Shown in pieces: positions 9,458 through 18,228 of a stretch of 64,000 bases of DNA; the first letter of the stretch is position 1, and each line of letters begins with the position of its first letter. This DNA comes from Paenibacillus sp. FSL R5-0341. Lineage in GTDB: Bacteria; Bacillota; Bacilli; Paenibacillales; Paenibacillaceae. The stretch is taken from positions 1,426,001-1,490,000 of the forward strand of contig NZ_CP150241.1 of NCBI RefSeq assembly GCF_037975235.1, in the 5' to 3' direction. The position numbers were made by a program, and so were the translations under genes. The notes below the pieces were generated by a model, which was not told the DNA's origin, did not search any database, and was given only the letters and a program-made list of their open reading frames with translations.

Positions 9458-9504
9458 TTGCTCACTTATGTTATACCTGTTATACTTGATATATAACAGA
9501 TAAC
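9458..9504 (+). promoter_or_regulatory. Promoter with nested inverted-repeat operator for the GntR operon
   Basis: A -35 TTGCTC (9458-9463), 17-base spacer and -10 TATACT (9481-9486) are visible. TGTTATA (9478-9484) and TATAACA (9492-9498) form a perfect 7-bp inverted repeat across the -10, enclosed by GTTAT (9470-9474) and ATAAC (9500-9504). Its position fits self-repression by the GntR/YtrA-type regulator encoded 18 bases downstream; the binding itself is inferred. Confidence 0.7.
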
Positions 9505-9521
9505 AAAAAGAAGGTGAACCC

Positions 9522-9917
9522 TTGATTATTCAACTGGATATGCAATCCGAACTTCCCATCTATTCGCAACTTGTATATCAAATTATCGAAGGCATTGCTA
9601 GTGGTGAGTTACAGCTAGGTGAGGCGCTACCTTCGGTTCGGAATTTGGCAGCAGATATTGGTGTTAACCTTCACACGGTCAACAAGGCGTATACACTACT
9701 CAAGCAAGATGGATACATTCTTGTACATAGACAAAAGGGAGTTGTGGTAAACCCTGATGGAATGCCTGAATTAACGGATGAATTTTTGAAAAAGCAGCAA
9801 AGCGAATTAAGACCGATTATTGCCGAAGCGATATGTCGTGGAATGACCAAAGAGGAGCTAACTGCGGTATTAGAGCAAATGTATGATGATGTAAAGAGGG
9901 GTCACAACAGAGAATAA
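9522..9917 (+). CDS. GntR family transcriptional regulator, YtrA subfamily
   Basis: A 131-residue regulator with an N-terminal winged helix-turn-helix (PIYSQLVYQIIEGIASG, LPSVRNLAADIGVNLHTVNKAY) and only a short C-terminal dimerisation tail, the size and layout of YtrA-type GntR proteins. These usually repress their own operon, which often encodes membrane or ABC proteins and responds to envelope stress or antibiotics. The TTG start at 9522 follows AAGAAGGTGA. A palindromic operator overlaps its promoter, and the next gene begins 16 bases after its stop. Confidence 0.9.
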   Translation: MIIQLDMQSELPIYSQLVYQIIEGIASGELQLGEALPSVRNLAADIGVNLHTVNKAYTLLKQDGYILVHRQKGVVVNPDGMPELTDEFLKKQQSELRPIIAEAICRGMTKEELTAVLEQMYDDVKRGHNRE

Positions 9918-9933
9918 AGGGAGTGTGTTATGT

Positions 9934-11034
9934 ATGCAACTATTTAGTATATTACCTATCATCTTAATCTTTGCTCCATTAGCCTTACTTCTATCCTTTA
10001 CACCTTATTTGACAAGGGAAACCATTAGCTTTGGGGTTACGGTAAGTGAATATAATTACCACACACCCATCTTACGTAAGCTACGCAGTACGTTTGCTAC
10101 AGTAAGTCTGATCGGAAACGGGATGGTTATTCTTGTCTGTCTGTATTTACTTCGATCTGCTAATGAAGAGTCAACCGCAATAATCACCGGTGTTTGCACA
10201 ATGATATTCATTGTGTACTGGTCAGCACTACACCTCTTATTTCATTTCAAGATGAAAAAAATAAAGGGAATACTTACAACTGTAGAAGCACCTCAGCGGG
10301 TTAAAATCGATACCACCTTCCGCCAAAATAAGCTCACCTATTCCAACTATTGGTTTCTCATTCATATTGCTATTATTGTAGCCATTGGGATCATTTCGAT
10401 CCTGAATTATAAGGCATTACCTAACGTCATTCCAATGAAATATGATTTTCAGGGCAATGTCACTTCCAGTGTGCCTAAAACCTACCTCTCGGTACTGGCT
10501 ATTAATCTGGTACAGCTAGGCATCATTGCACTTATGATGCTGGTGAACTGGAGTATCAAAACAAGCAAACAACAGCTTACTACGTCTAATCCGGCCAAAT
10601 TTGCTGCTGATAATATTCAATTCCGCCGTAAATGGTCCCTATTTACGATCATAACGGGGTTACTTCTTACCATTTTATTTGCCTTCATTCAGATCAATAT
10701 GTTCGTCCCTAATTTGGTCTTGTTAACTGCTATTAGCCTTATCATTCCTGTATTGATCGTGTTAGGCGCTGTATTGCTGTCTCTTACAGGCAGACAAGGC
10801 GGTGGGAAGATTCGGAATCATCAGGAAGATCGCGAACGTTCCAAGGAGCAGCCTGTGAATGACGATGATTATTGGAAATTTGGTTTCATTTACTTCAATG
10901 CCAATGATCCTTCTTTTACGGTAGAAAAACGTTATGGAATAGGCTGGACCATCAACTTCGCTCGTCCGTTGTCTTGGGTCCTGTTGTTATTCATCATTGC
11001 TATTGTTGTTATAAGTATAGTCCTGAGCCAATAA
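9934..11034 (+). CDS. DUF1648/DUF5808-type integral membrane protein
   Basis: A 366-residue membrane protein with about eight helices. The central segment NYKALPNVIPMKYDFQGNV is the DUF1648 signature, and the C-terminal DDDYWKFGFIYFNANDPSFT matches the DUF5808 pattern. Such proteins are commonly paired with YtrA-like GntR regulators and sometimes act in antibiotic or envelope stress responses (SdpI belongs to the DUF1648 group), but the activity here is unknown. ATG 9934 is preferred over GTG 9925 because AAGGGAG at 9918-9923 is too close to the latter. Confidence 0.8.
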   Translation: MQLFSILPIILIFAPLALLLSFTPYLTRETISFGVTVSEYNYHTPILRKLRSTFATVSLIGNGMVILVCLYLLRSANEESTAIITGVCTMIFIVYWSALHLLFHFKMKKIKGILTTVEAPQRVKIDTTFRQNKLTYSNYWFLIHIAIIVAIGIISILNYKALPNVIPMKYDFQGNVTSSVPKTYLSVLAINLVQLGIIALMMLVNWSIKTSKQQLTTSNPAKFAADNIQFRRKWSLFTIITGLLLTILFAFIQINMFVPNLVLLTAISLIIPVLIVLGAVLLSLTGRQGGGKIRNHQEDRERSKEQPVNDDDYWKFGFIYFNANDPSFTVEKRYGIGWTINFARPLSWVLLLFIIAIVVISIVLSQ

Positions 11035-11082
11035 ATGCTCATAGATCTATGCATATCATAAAAAGAATTAGGAGGATTTATT

Positions 11083-12675
11083 ATGATGAACCATTGGAAA
11101 AAGCTATTACTTTCTCTTACTTTCGTATGTCTCATCCTGCCGGTGACAGCCATCTCAGCAGCTGGTGAGAAACCCGCTGGTAGTGAAAATCTAGTTCCTA
11201 TTCGTGAGATTGCAGAAAAGAATGGGGCAGAGGTATTGTGGCAGAAAAAAACAGGTGAAATTACAATACGAAAAAATGAGCTTATGATTGTACTTAAGGT
11301 AGGAGAGAAACAGGCGATTGTAAATGGGCAGGTCATAGCCTTAAACAATCCTGTTCAGTTAACGAAAGGAGTTACCTTTATGGAGAGGGAATTTCTTACG
11401 GAGACGCTGAAGGCAGCACCTGAGGACATATTCATTTCACTTATAAGTGAGGGTGATGGCAAGGAGGCTGCCAAGTATGTTCATACCTCAGTGAGTGGCG
11501 TGTTGTCACCCACGTTGTTGAGTCAGCTATGGGGAGCTTTAGAAGGACAAAATGGCAAAATTACAAGTAAAGCCATAGCTAAACACGTAGAAAATAACAC
11601 AGTGCATCGCAATGTCACTTACACTTTTAAGACAGCGCTTACTCGTTTAAATATTACAGTCAGAATGAATGATAACGGACTTGTGGATGACTTGTATATT
11701 GCTGCCGCTACACCAGATGTTTATCAAAAACCAAGCTATGACGATCCATCTGCTTATACAGAGCAAGATATTACCGTTGGTCAGGGTGATTTGGCTTTGC
11801 CAGGGAGATTAACTTTGCCCAAGGGAGAGGGGCCTTTCCCGGTTGTCATTCTGGTACACGGATCTGGGCCTAGCAATCAAGATGCTGCCATTGGTGGTGC
11901 AAAGCCATTTCGCGATCTTGCGGTAGGTTTAGCTTCACAAGGAGTTGCTGTATTAAGATACGATAAGGTCACATATGAGCATACCTATAAGGTCGCTTCT
12001 CAGCCCAAATTTACATTAAAACAAGAGAGCGTAGATCAGGTAACCGATGCAGTGGAATTGCTTAAAAAGAATACACATATTGATTCTACAGCGATTTTTG
12101 TAGCTGGACATAGTCAAGGCGGGTTTGCATTACCGTTAATCCTTGCTGAGGATAAACAACATGATATTGCAGGAAGTATTCTACTTGCTGCACCAAGTAG
12201 TAGCTTTGTGGATGTGCTTACCGAGCAGCAGGACGAATTGGTCGATCGGATGAAGCAGCTTGGTTTAGACACGGAGATCATTCAAGGGCAAGCTGATTTT
12301 TATAAAAATGTGGCTGCGATCGTTAAAGATCCTAAATATTCTAAAGATCATCTTCCTGAAGCGTTTCCACTTCAACCTGCTTATTGGTGGTTTGAGCAGA
12401 AAGATTATGTACCTGCGGAACTGGCTAAAACACAAAATATCCCCATGCTTATTGTACAGGGTGAAAATGATGTGCAAGTGTCTATGAATCAATTCGAAAA
12501 CTGGAAATCGGCTCTTCAAGGTCATTCCAATGTAACGTACAACAGCTATCCAAAGGTAAATCATCTGTTATCCAGCTATGATGGACTTTCGATTGGCCAA
12601 GAGTACGCTGAGCCATCTAATGTCTCCAAAGCCATTATCGATGATATCGCGAAGTGGGTATTAAAAGTTGAGTGA
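11083..12675 (+). CDS. Secreted alpha/beta hydrolase with N-terminal copper-amine-oxidase-like region
   Basis: A 530-residue exported protein. The signal peptide (about residues 5-27, ending SAAG) is followed by a short domain resembling copper amine oxidase N-terminal repeats (VPIREIAEKNGAEVLW, ITIRKNE). A linker domain of about 100 residues precedes the hydrolase domain from about residue 230. Catalytic elements are VILVHGSGPSNQD (oxyanion hole), GHSQGG (nucleophile Ser), QGENDVQV (Asp) and VNHLL (His). The substrate is unknown. AGGAGG precedes ATG 11083. It is 48 bases downstream of the DUF1648 gene with no terminator between, so it may belong to the GntR operon. Confidence 0.85.
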   Translation: MMNHWKKLLLSLTFVCLILPVTAISAAGEKPAGSENLVPIREIAEKNGAEVLWQKKTGEITIRKNELMIVLKVGEKQAIVNGQVIALNNPVQLTKGVTFMEREFLTETLKAAPEDIFISLISEGDGKEAAKYVHTSVSGVLSPTLLSQLWGALEGQNGKITSKAIAKHVENNTVHRNVTYTFKTALTRLNITVRMNDNGLVDDLYIAAATPDVYQKPSYDDPSAYTEQDITVGQGDLALPGRLTLPKGEGPFPVVILVHGSGPSNQDAAIGGAKPFRDLAVGLASQGVAVLRYDKVTYEHTYKVASQPKFTLKQESVDQVTDAVELLKKNTHIDSTAIFVAGHSQGGFALPLILAEDKQHDIAGSILLAAPSSSFVDVLTEQQDELVDRMKQLGLDTEIIQGQADFYKNVAAIVKDPKYSKDHLPEAFPLQPAYWWFEQKDYVPAELAKTQNIPMLIVQGENDVQVSMNQFENWKSALQGHSNVTYNSYPKVNHLLSSYDGLSIGQEYAEPSNVSKAIIDDIAKWVLKVE

Positions 12676-12710
12676 TGACATGTAGAAGTGACATATTGAG
12701 CGAGAAATAA

Positions 12711-12756
12711 TAAGAAGAGCACTTACCAATATAGGTAAGTGCTCTTCTTATTGTAT
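12711..12756. terminator. Bidirectional terminator between convergent genes
   Basis: A perfect 17-bp hairpin: TAAGAAGAGCACTTACC (12711-12727) pairs with 12734-12750, with A- and T-rich flanks on both sides. It separates the hydrolase gene from the convergent CNNM/CBS gene. Confidence 0.85.
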
Positions 12757-12767
12757 ATAAAGTTGCT

Positions 12768-14129
12768 TTATTTTGCTAAATTAGGAGACTCTTTTTCGTC
12801 TTCATCGGTGTAATCAGACATGGTCAGTGGTTCCTTGGGAACAACGGCTACTTTGTAGAACCGATTCTTATCTTTTTCCAGCAAAACAAAGATTAGATTC
12901 TCGAACTCATATTCTTCCTGTTCGTTCATCTCGGGACGATGGCTGTAGAGCCATCCACCAATGGTGTCCCACTCATCTGCATCCAGGCTGGACATAAACA
13001 TGTCGTTCACCTTCGATAAGGAAACCTTACCATCCATAATGACATAGTTCTCATTGATGACTTGGATATCTTCCACTTCGTCTGCGTCGAACTCGTCGCG
13101 GATCTCACCAACAATCTGCTCAAGCACATCCTCAATGGTTACAATTCCGGAAGTTCCGCCATATTCGTCGACAAGTACGGCGATATGTACGCCATCCTTC
13201 TGCATTTTCTTGAGCAAGTCCTTCACAGGAGTTGTTTCGTGAACAGCCGATACAGGCTGAATCAGGGAGGACAGATCGACAGGTTCATCGTTTCCGTAAA
13301 GCTCCAGGAAGAATTGCTTTGTATTAATGATTCCGATGATATCGTCTTTACTCTCATTGACTACTGGAAACCGGGTATATTGTTCTTCACGAATGATCTC
13401 CAGGTTTTCCTCGTTCGTTCTATTCACATAAAGGCAGACCATATCGGTCCGGGGTACCATGATTTCTTTGGCTAACATCTCATCAAAAGCAAAGATCCGG
13501 CTTACATAACCGAACTCGGCTTGGTTGATTTTACCACTTTCAAAGCTTTCATTAATAATGATCTGCAACTCTTCTTCGGAGTGTGCATCTTCATGTTCAG
13601 AAGCAGGTTTGATTCCGAACAGTTTCACCAGTTGGTTCGCTGAGCCGTTTAACAGCCAGATAAAAGGATACATAATTCGGTTAAACCAGATGATAGGTGT
13701 AGACGTCAGCAGTGCGACAGTCTCGGCTTTCCGGATTGCAATCGTTTTTGGAGCGAGTTCACCAACCACAACATGCAGATACGTGATGGAAGCAAACGCG
13801 ATAACAAATGATAAGAATGAAGAAACCGCCTCAGGAATTTGCATGCTTTCGAACACAGGGTGGAGAATCTTCTCTACCGTTGGTTCACCCAGCCAGCCCA
13901 GTCCCAGAGATGTGATCGTGATTCCAAGCTGGCAGGCGGACAAATATCCGTCCAGATTGGCAACGGCCTGTTTAACAGCCAGCGCACGCTTGTTTCCTTC
14001 TGCAATCATTTGATCGATCCGGCTCGGACGAACCCGTACCAGCGCGAACTCCACTGCAACAAAAAACGCCGAAAGTCCTATCAACAACGCAACCAATACT
14101 AAATTTAACGCATACCTCTCACTTTCCAT
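12768..14129 (-). CDS. Hemolysin C-like CNNM/CBS/CorC domain membrane protein
   Basis: A 453-residue protein in the CorC/HlyC group. Residues 1-200 form the CNNM membrane domain (four hydrophobic segments, with GLGWLGEP and VVGELAPKTIAI). A tandem CBS pair follows (MVPRTDMVCLYV, ARFPVVNE-like and IAVLVDEYGGTSGIVTIEDVLEQIVGEI), then a C-terminal transporter-associated CorC_HlyC domain. Relatives take part in Mg2+ or Na+/Mg2+ homeostasis; the hemolysin label is historical. ATG at 14129 has AAAGGAG upstream. Confidence 0.9.
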   Translation of the reverse strand: MESERYALNLVLVALLIGLSAFFVAVEFALVRVRPSRIDQMIAEGNKRALAVKQAVANLDGYLSACQLGITITSLGLGWLGEPTVEKILHPVFESMQIPEAVSSFLSFVIAFASITYLHVVVGELAPKTIAIRKAETVALLTSTPIIWFNRIMYPFIWLLNGSANQLVKLFGIKPASEHEDAHSEEELQIIINESFESGKINQAEFGYVSRIFAFDEMLAKEIMVPRTDMVCLYVNRTNEENLEIIREEQYTRFPVVNESKDDIIGIINTKQFFLELYGNDEPVDLSSLIQPVSAVHETTPVKDLLKKMQKDGVHIAVLVDEYGGTSGIVTIEDVLEQIVGEIRDEFDADEVEDIQVINENYVIMDGKVSLSKVNDMFMSSLDADEWDTIGGWLYSHRPEMNEQEEYEFENLIFVLLEKDKNRFYKVAVVPKEPLTMSDYTDEDEKESPNLAK

Positions 14130-14504
14130 TCACTGCTCTTCTCCTTTAGGTAATAAGTTTTTAACGAGTATTATATCTAATTTTACGTAAGAAGACCACC
14201 TTATCATGAAGAAAAGAGGAAGAGTCTGGAAGGGGAACGGAGCAGATTGTCGTCACAATGCGGTTCTGCTTCATGATAAATCTGATATGTAGAGGGTAAC
14301 ACAGTCAGAATATACAACCAATGCGCAGAAATTCGGATTCCCAGAATAAAGTATTCCATGTGCTTATGTAAAGTTTTATCTAAGCAAACGTTACGAACAG
14401 GGGCTACATTGGGTATCTATGATTAGCTGTAGGCTTAATCGTCAAAGCTGTGTAAGTGAGAGAACGGCAAGGTCATGAAGCTTGCCATCTGAGGAGGAAG
14501 CCGA
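14130..14504. other. Intergenic leader region upstream of cls with an 11-bp inverted repeat
   Basis: No gene is visible. The region holds divergent regulatory sequence for the minus-strand CNNM gene and for cls. A perfect 11-bp inverted repeat, TTATCATGAAG at 14201-14211 and CTTCATGATAA at 14269-14279, encloses 57 bases. I could not place a convincing promoter for cls. Confidence 0.5.
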
Positions 14505-15944
14505 ATGTTCTGGCTGGTCATTATATTAGTCGTATTTATTTTTCAGGCAGCCACGATTCTGTTGCTGGAATTTCGGAATCCGGCCAAAGCTGTGGCTTGG
14601 CTGTTTATTTTGTTCTGTGTGCCACTGGTCGGTTTTGTGGTGTACTATTTCGTGGCCCAGGACTATAACAAACGCAAAAAACTTCGCAAAGGTGGATCAC
14701 GGATCTTCCGGGAAATGAGGGAAACGATCTGGGAACAAGCCCGCATCATTGGAGATGTTGAACAGATGCCTGGCAATCGTTACAACCACCAGCATCGTTT
14801 GTTTAACCTGTTGTCCCATCTGTCGGAGAGCCCCATCACAGGTTGTAATCACAGTACGGTGCTCACGAACGGGGAAGAGGCATTCACTGCAATGTTGAAG
14901 GAGATGGAAAAAGCGAAGCATCATCTGCATGTGGAGTTTTACATCTTCCGAGACGATGTGATCAGTACGAAGTTTCAGGATGTCATGATTCGCAAGGCAC
15001 AGGAGGGCGTGAAGGTTCGGTTTATCTGTGACGGTCTCGGCAGTCACAAGATGAGCTGGAGTTTTATCCGCAAACTGCAGGATGCAGGTGTGGAGTTTCA
15101 CTATTTTCTGCCCCCACTAATTGCAACGATTGACCGAAGAGTTAACTACCGAAATCACCGCAAAATTGTCGTTGTGGATGGACAGGTTGGCTTCGTGGGT
15201 GGCATTAATGTAGGTGATGATTACCTTGGGAAATATCCGGAGATCGGTTTCTGGCGGGATACACATGTACAGATCGAGGGAGATGCCGTGTATTTCCTGC
15301 AAAGTACGTTCCTGAACGACTGGAAATTGGCTTCGGGTGAGCGAATTACTGAACCCCAGCTTGCGGAGTTGTTTCCACCTCATATCTGTAGCGGGGAAGA
15401 ACGAATTCAGATTCTGGCCAGTGGGCCGGATCAGGACTGGGATGCCATTCAGGAAATGTGTTTTGGCGCCATTTCGGTAGCTTGTGACCGGATTTACATT
15501 ACCACACCTTATTTTATCCCTGATCCTGCACTGTACGAGGCACTCAAAACAGCTGCTGTCAGTGGGGTCGATGTGAAAATTATCATTCCTTATCAATCCG
15601 ATTCCAAGCTTGTTCATCTGGCGTCACTTTCATACGTGGAGGAGCTGTTGCGAGCAGGTGTGCAGTTCTTCCAATATCGCAAAGGTTTTGTACATGCCAA
15701 AGTGATGATTGTGGATGAGTTGCTTGCAACGGTAGGCACGGCCAATATGGACATGCGTAGTTTTTTCTGTAATTTCGAAATGACGGCCGTATTGTTCGAG
15801 ACCTCCCCGATTCATCGTTTGGTTGCTGATTTTGAACGTGATCTCAAAGAATGCAGCAAGATCGACCTAAAGGTTTTTCAGGGGCGTTCAAGAGGACAAA
15901 AAGGTGCAGAAATGCTTTCTCGGATGCTTTCTCCGCTTCTTTAG
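14505..15944 (+). CDS. cls: Cardiolipin synthase (phospholipase D superfamily)
   Basis: The enzyme condenses two phosphatidylglycerol molecules to cardiolipin and glycerol at the membrane. The 479-residue protein has two N-terminal transmembrane helices (about residues 2-22 and 32-50) and two phospholipase D catalytic motifs: NHRKIVVVDG near residue 220 and HAKVMIVDE near residue 398, each with the HxKxxxxD pattern. Length matches ClsA-type enzymes. ATG 14505 follows GAGGAGG. A terminator follows directly. Confidence 0.93.
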   Translation: MFWLVIILVVFIFQAATILLLEFRNPAKAVAWLFILFCVPLVGFVVYYFVAQDYNKRKKLRKGGSRIFREMRETIWEQARIIGDVEQMPGNRYNHQHRLFNLLSHLSESPITGCNHSTVLTNGEEAFTAMLKEMEKAKHHLHVEFYIFRDDVISTKFQDVMIRKAQEGVKVRFICDGLGSHKMSWSFIRKLQDAGVEFHYFLPPLIATIDRRVNYRNHRKIVVVDGQVGFVGGINVGDDYLGKYPEIGFWRDTHVQIEGDAVYFLQSTFLNDWKLASGERITEPQLAELFPPHICSGEERIQILASGPDQDWDAIQEMCFGAISVACDRIYITTPYFIPDPALYEALKTAAVSGVDVKIIIPYQSDSKLVHLASLSYVEELLRAGVQFFQYRKGFVHAKVMIVDELLATVGTANMDMRSFFCNFEMTAVLFETSPIHRLVADFERDLKECSKIDLKVFQGRSRGQKGAEMLSRMLSPLL

Positions 15945-15965
15945 CCGATTTAGGGCAGATTTCTG

Positions 15966-16003
15966 AAGATAAGTTCACTTTTTGTGAATTTATCTTCTTT
16001 TTG
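15966..16003 (+). terminator. Intrinsic terminator of cls
   Basis: AAGATAAGTTCAC (15966-15978) pairs with GTGAATTTATCTT (15984-15996) with one G-U pair, followed by CTTTTT. Confidence 0.8.
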
Positions 16004-16012
16004 CTAAGTATT

Positions 16013-16042
16013 TTGCTCAAATTTGATCTTTTATGATATAAT
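16013..16042 (+). promoter_or_regulatory. Predicted sigma-A promoter of the yitT leader
   Basis: TTGCTC (16013-16018), 18-base spacer and a perfect -10 TATAAT (16037-16042). Transcription would begin near 16049, about 250 bases upstream of the YitT-family gene. Confidence 0.6.
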
Positions 16043-16072
16043 AGATATATAAATCATGTCTTGGCGAAGGAG

Positions 16073-16116
16073 GGGAGTCTGCGGGAAAACAGGCTCCCTT
16101 TTGCTCTCTTTTGAAA
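16073..16116 (+). terminator. Terminator-like hairpin inside the yitT leader
   Basis: GGGAGTCTG (near 16075) pairs with CAGGCTCCC (near 16092), one G-U, and is followed by TTTTGCTCTCTTTT. It lies only about 25 bases downstream of the predicted start site, so it could generate a short RNA or act as an attenuator. Confidence 0.5.
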
Positions 16117-16141
16117 GTGTAAACCGGAATTAAGACAATCT

Positions 16142-16276
16142 TGAATCCATTTCATATAGCCTTTAGATGCTTGTGCTCGTACTGACAGGGTACGTATAGA
16201 ATCGATCTTTGTGAACACGCACTTCTATATGTAGGTTCCCCCGTGGAGTATTTAAATGATTTATGAAATGGATTCA
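16142..16276 (+). ncRNA. Structured leader of the YitT-family gene (putative cis-acting RNA)
   Basis: A perfect 15-bp inverted repeat (16142-16156 with 16262-16276; arm TGAATCCATTTCATA) encloses a second stem, TACGTATAGA (16191-16200) with TCTATATGTA (16224-16233), 9 of 10 plus one G-U. The right arm ends 26 bases before the start codon of the YitT-family gene. The nested arrangement suggests a folded RNA; it matches no riboswitch class I know. The inner part also aligns with the repeat at 24.9-25.1 kb. Confidence 0.5.
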
Positions 16277-16302
16277 CATACTGATCCAACGGGGGGGATA
16301 CC

Positions 16303-17211
16303 ATGTCCAATGTAACGGTTAAAGAACTGACATCCAAGCCTGACCGGGGCGTCAAAAGCTCGGTGTTTACATTAAAGCTGCTGCAACGTATTGTGATGAT
16401 TCTGATCGGTGCTGCACTGATGGCTGTATCGCTTGAAGTGTTTCTCGTGCCAAATGGTGTTATTGATGGTGGGATTACAGGTATTTCAATTATGGTGTCG
16501 GAGCTTACACATCTGCCACTGGGAATATTCCTGACCTTGCTCAACTTGCCGTTCCTGATTCTGGGTTACAAGCAGATTGGTAAAACGTTTGCGTTATCCA
16601 CGCTGCTGGGGATTGTGGTCATGTCGATCGGGACTTCATTATTGCACCATGTTCCTGCATTGACACCAGGGGAGCCATTGCTCGGAGCTGTATTCGGCGG
16701 ATTGATCCTGGGTGTGGGGGTTGGACTCGTTATCCGGTCTGGTGGTTCACTGGACGGTACAGAGATTGTGGCCATCCTGCTTAGTGAGAAATCACCGTTG
16801 TCTGTAGGACAGATCGTATTGTTCATTAACGTATTTATTTTCGCAGGTGCAGGATTTGTGTTCGGCTGGCCGAATGCCCTGTATTCCATGATTGCATATT
16901 ATATTGCGATGAAGATGATTGATATTGTGAATGAAGGACTTGACCAGTCCAAATCAGTATGGATCATTAGTGAGAAATATCGTGATATCGGTTCAGCTCT
17001 GACAGACCGTCTCGGTCGTGGGGTGACTTTCCTGGATGGAGAGGGCGGATTCAGCGGGGACGAGAAGAAGATCATCTTTGTCGTAATCACCCGTCTGGAA
17101 GAAGCGAAGCTGAAGACCATCGTTGAAGATTGGGACCCGCAAGCCTTTGTGGCTATCGGTAACATCCATGATGTGAAGGGCGGACGTTTCAAGAAAAAAG
17201 GTATTCATTAG
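16303..17211 (+). CDS. YitT family membrane protein with DUF2179 domain
   Basis: A 302-residue protein with five to six predicted helices in the N-terminal two thirds (VFLVPNGVIDGGITGISIM, LGVGVGLVIRSGGSLDGTEI) and a soluble C-terminal DUF2179 domain (VTFLDGEGGFSGDEKKIIF, with later VAIGNIHDVKGGRF). The family is widespread in Bacillota; its function is not settled. ATG 16303 follows GGGGGGA at a somewhat short spacing. Expression is probably set by the long structured leader upstream. Confidence 0.9.
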   Translation: MSNVTVKELTSKPDRGVKSSVFTLKLLQRIVMILIGAALMAVSLEVFLVPNGVIDGGITGISIMVSELTHLPLGIFLTLLNLPFLILGYKQIGKTFALSTLLGIVVMSIGTSLLHHVPALTPGEPLLGAVFGGLILGVGVGLVIRSGGSLDGTEIVAILLSEKSPLSVGQIVLFINVFIFAGAGFVFGWPNALYSMIAYYIAMKMIDIVNEGLDQSKSVWIISEKYRDIGSALTDRLGRGVTFLDGEGGFSGDEKKIIFVVITRLEEAKLKTIVEDWDPQAFVAIGNIHDVKGGRFKKKGIH

Positions 17212-17234
17212 CGATTTATATACGCATGAATGAT

Positions 17235-17276
17235 AATAGCCGACACCCTTGTAATAAGGGAGTCGGCTATTTTTTC
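17235..17276. terminator. Bidirectional terminator between the YitT-family gene and the LigD polymerase gene
   Basis: AATAGCCGACACCCTT (17235-17250) pairs with 17256-17271 with one mismatch and runs into TTTTTT. It overlaps the last codons of the convergent minus-strand polymerase gene. Confidence 0.85.
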
Positions 17277-18157
17277 TTCAAGTGCTTGAGAATGAGCTCT
17301 ACCGGTTGGGGCTCAACGGCTGCGATCAGATCACCGGTGTCATTCAGGCGTTCAACAATATTCATCAGATGGTAATCCTGGATGGAGACGTTGTTTCGAA
17401 CTTCATCCCAGGTCAGTGGAGTAGAGACGGTGGCGCCTGATTTGGCACGTGGTGTATAGGGAGCTGCAAGGGTTTTGCCGCCGTAATGCTGGAGGTAGTC
17501 AAAATAAATACGGTCTCCACGGTCCTTTTTGAGTCGTTCCAGTGTGAACAGATCCGGGTGCTTCTGAGTGACATATTTACCAACAAAATAACCGATATCT
17601 CGTAATTCATCAAAGGTTATCCCTTGAATAATCGGAACGATGATCTGAACGCCTGTGGCGCCTGAAGTTTTGGGGATGGACCTCAGACCAAGCGAAGTCA
17701 GGGTCTCGCCAACGATGAGTGCAGCTTGCATGATCCGGGGTTCATGTTCCTGAGAGGGGTCCAGATCAATCATCCATTCACAGGGCAGATGGCTTCCTAC
17801 GGTATGCAGAGAAGGGTGAAATTCAAGTGCAGCCAGATTGCCAAGCCATAACAATTCGGGGAGTCCATTCATGACCACATAGCGGATGCCGTCGTGTACT
17901 TCAGTCCGAACATAGTCAGGGACAGGTTCAGGGGCATTCTTTTGATAGAAAAATGTTCCTCCAGTCCCGTGGGGATACCTTATGGTGGTGAGCAATCGAT
18001 TGCTTGTATATGTAAGCAGATACGGAGCCAAGGCGGCCAGCTTTTGCAGATAGATGGCTTTGGTAACACCCGCATCCGGCCACAACAGTTTGTCCGGGTT
18101 CGTGACCGTTAGCTCTGTGCCTTCTATTATGATGGTACCTTGAATCTTAGGGGCCAT
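17267..18157 (-). CDS. LigD-type DNA polymerase/primase domain protein (NHEJ)
   Basis: This 297-residue protein corresponds to the archaeo-eukaryotic-primase-like polymerase domain of LigD, which fills gaps and adds ribonucleotides during non-homologous end joining. Recognisable blocks are LTNPDKLLWP-like VTNPDKLLWPDAG, LTTIRYPHGTGGTFFYQKN, CEWMIDLDPS (catalytic acidic pair) and SGATGVQIIVPI, with DYLQHYGGKTLAAPYTPRA near the end. ATG 18157 follows GGAGG at the right spacing; GTG 18166 is an alternative. In B. subtilis the polymerase is fused to the ligase in one protein; here they are separate adjacent genes 71 bases apart. Confidence 0.9.
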   Translation of the reverse strand: MAPKIQGTIIIEGTELTVTNPDKLLWPDAGVTKAIYLQKLAALAPYLLTYTSNRLLTTIRYPHGTGGTFFYQKNAPEPVPDYVRTEVHDGIRYVVMNGLPELLWLGNLAALEFHPSLHTVGSHLPCEWMIDLDPSQEHEPRIMQAALIVGETLTSLGLRSIPKTSGATGVQIIVPIIQGITFDELRDIGYFVGKYVTQKHPDLFTLERLKKDRGDRIYFDYLQHYGGKTLAAPYTPRAKSGATVSTPLTWDEVRNNVSIQDYHLMNIVERLNDTGDLIAAVEPQPVELILKHLKKK

Positions 18158-18228
18158 ACGGAACACCTCCTATTATCTAATCAATCGTTAAAATCATGGG
18201 CTGAAACACGCGTGCAGCGATCTCTTCT

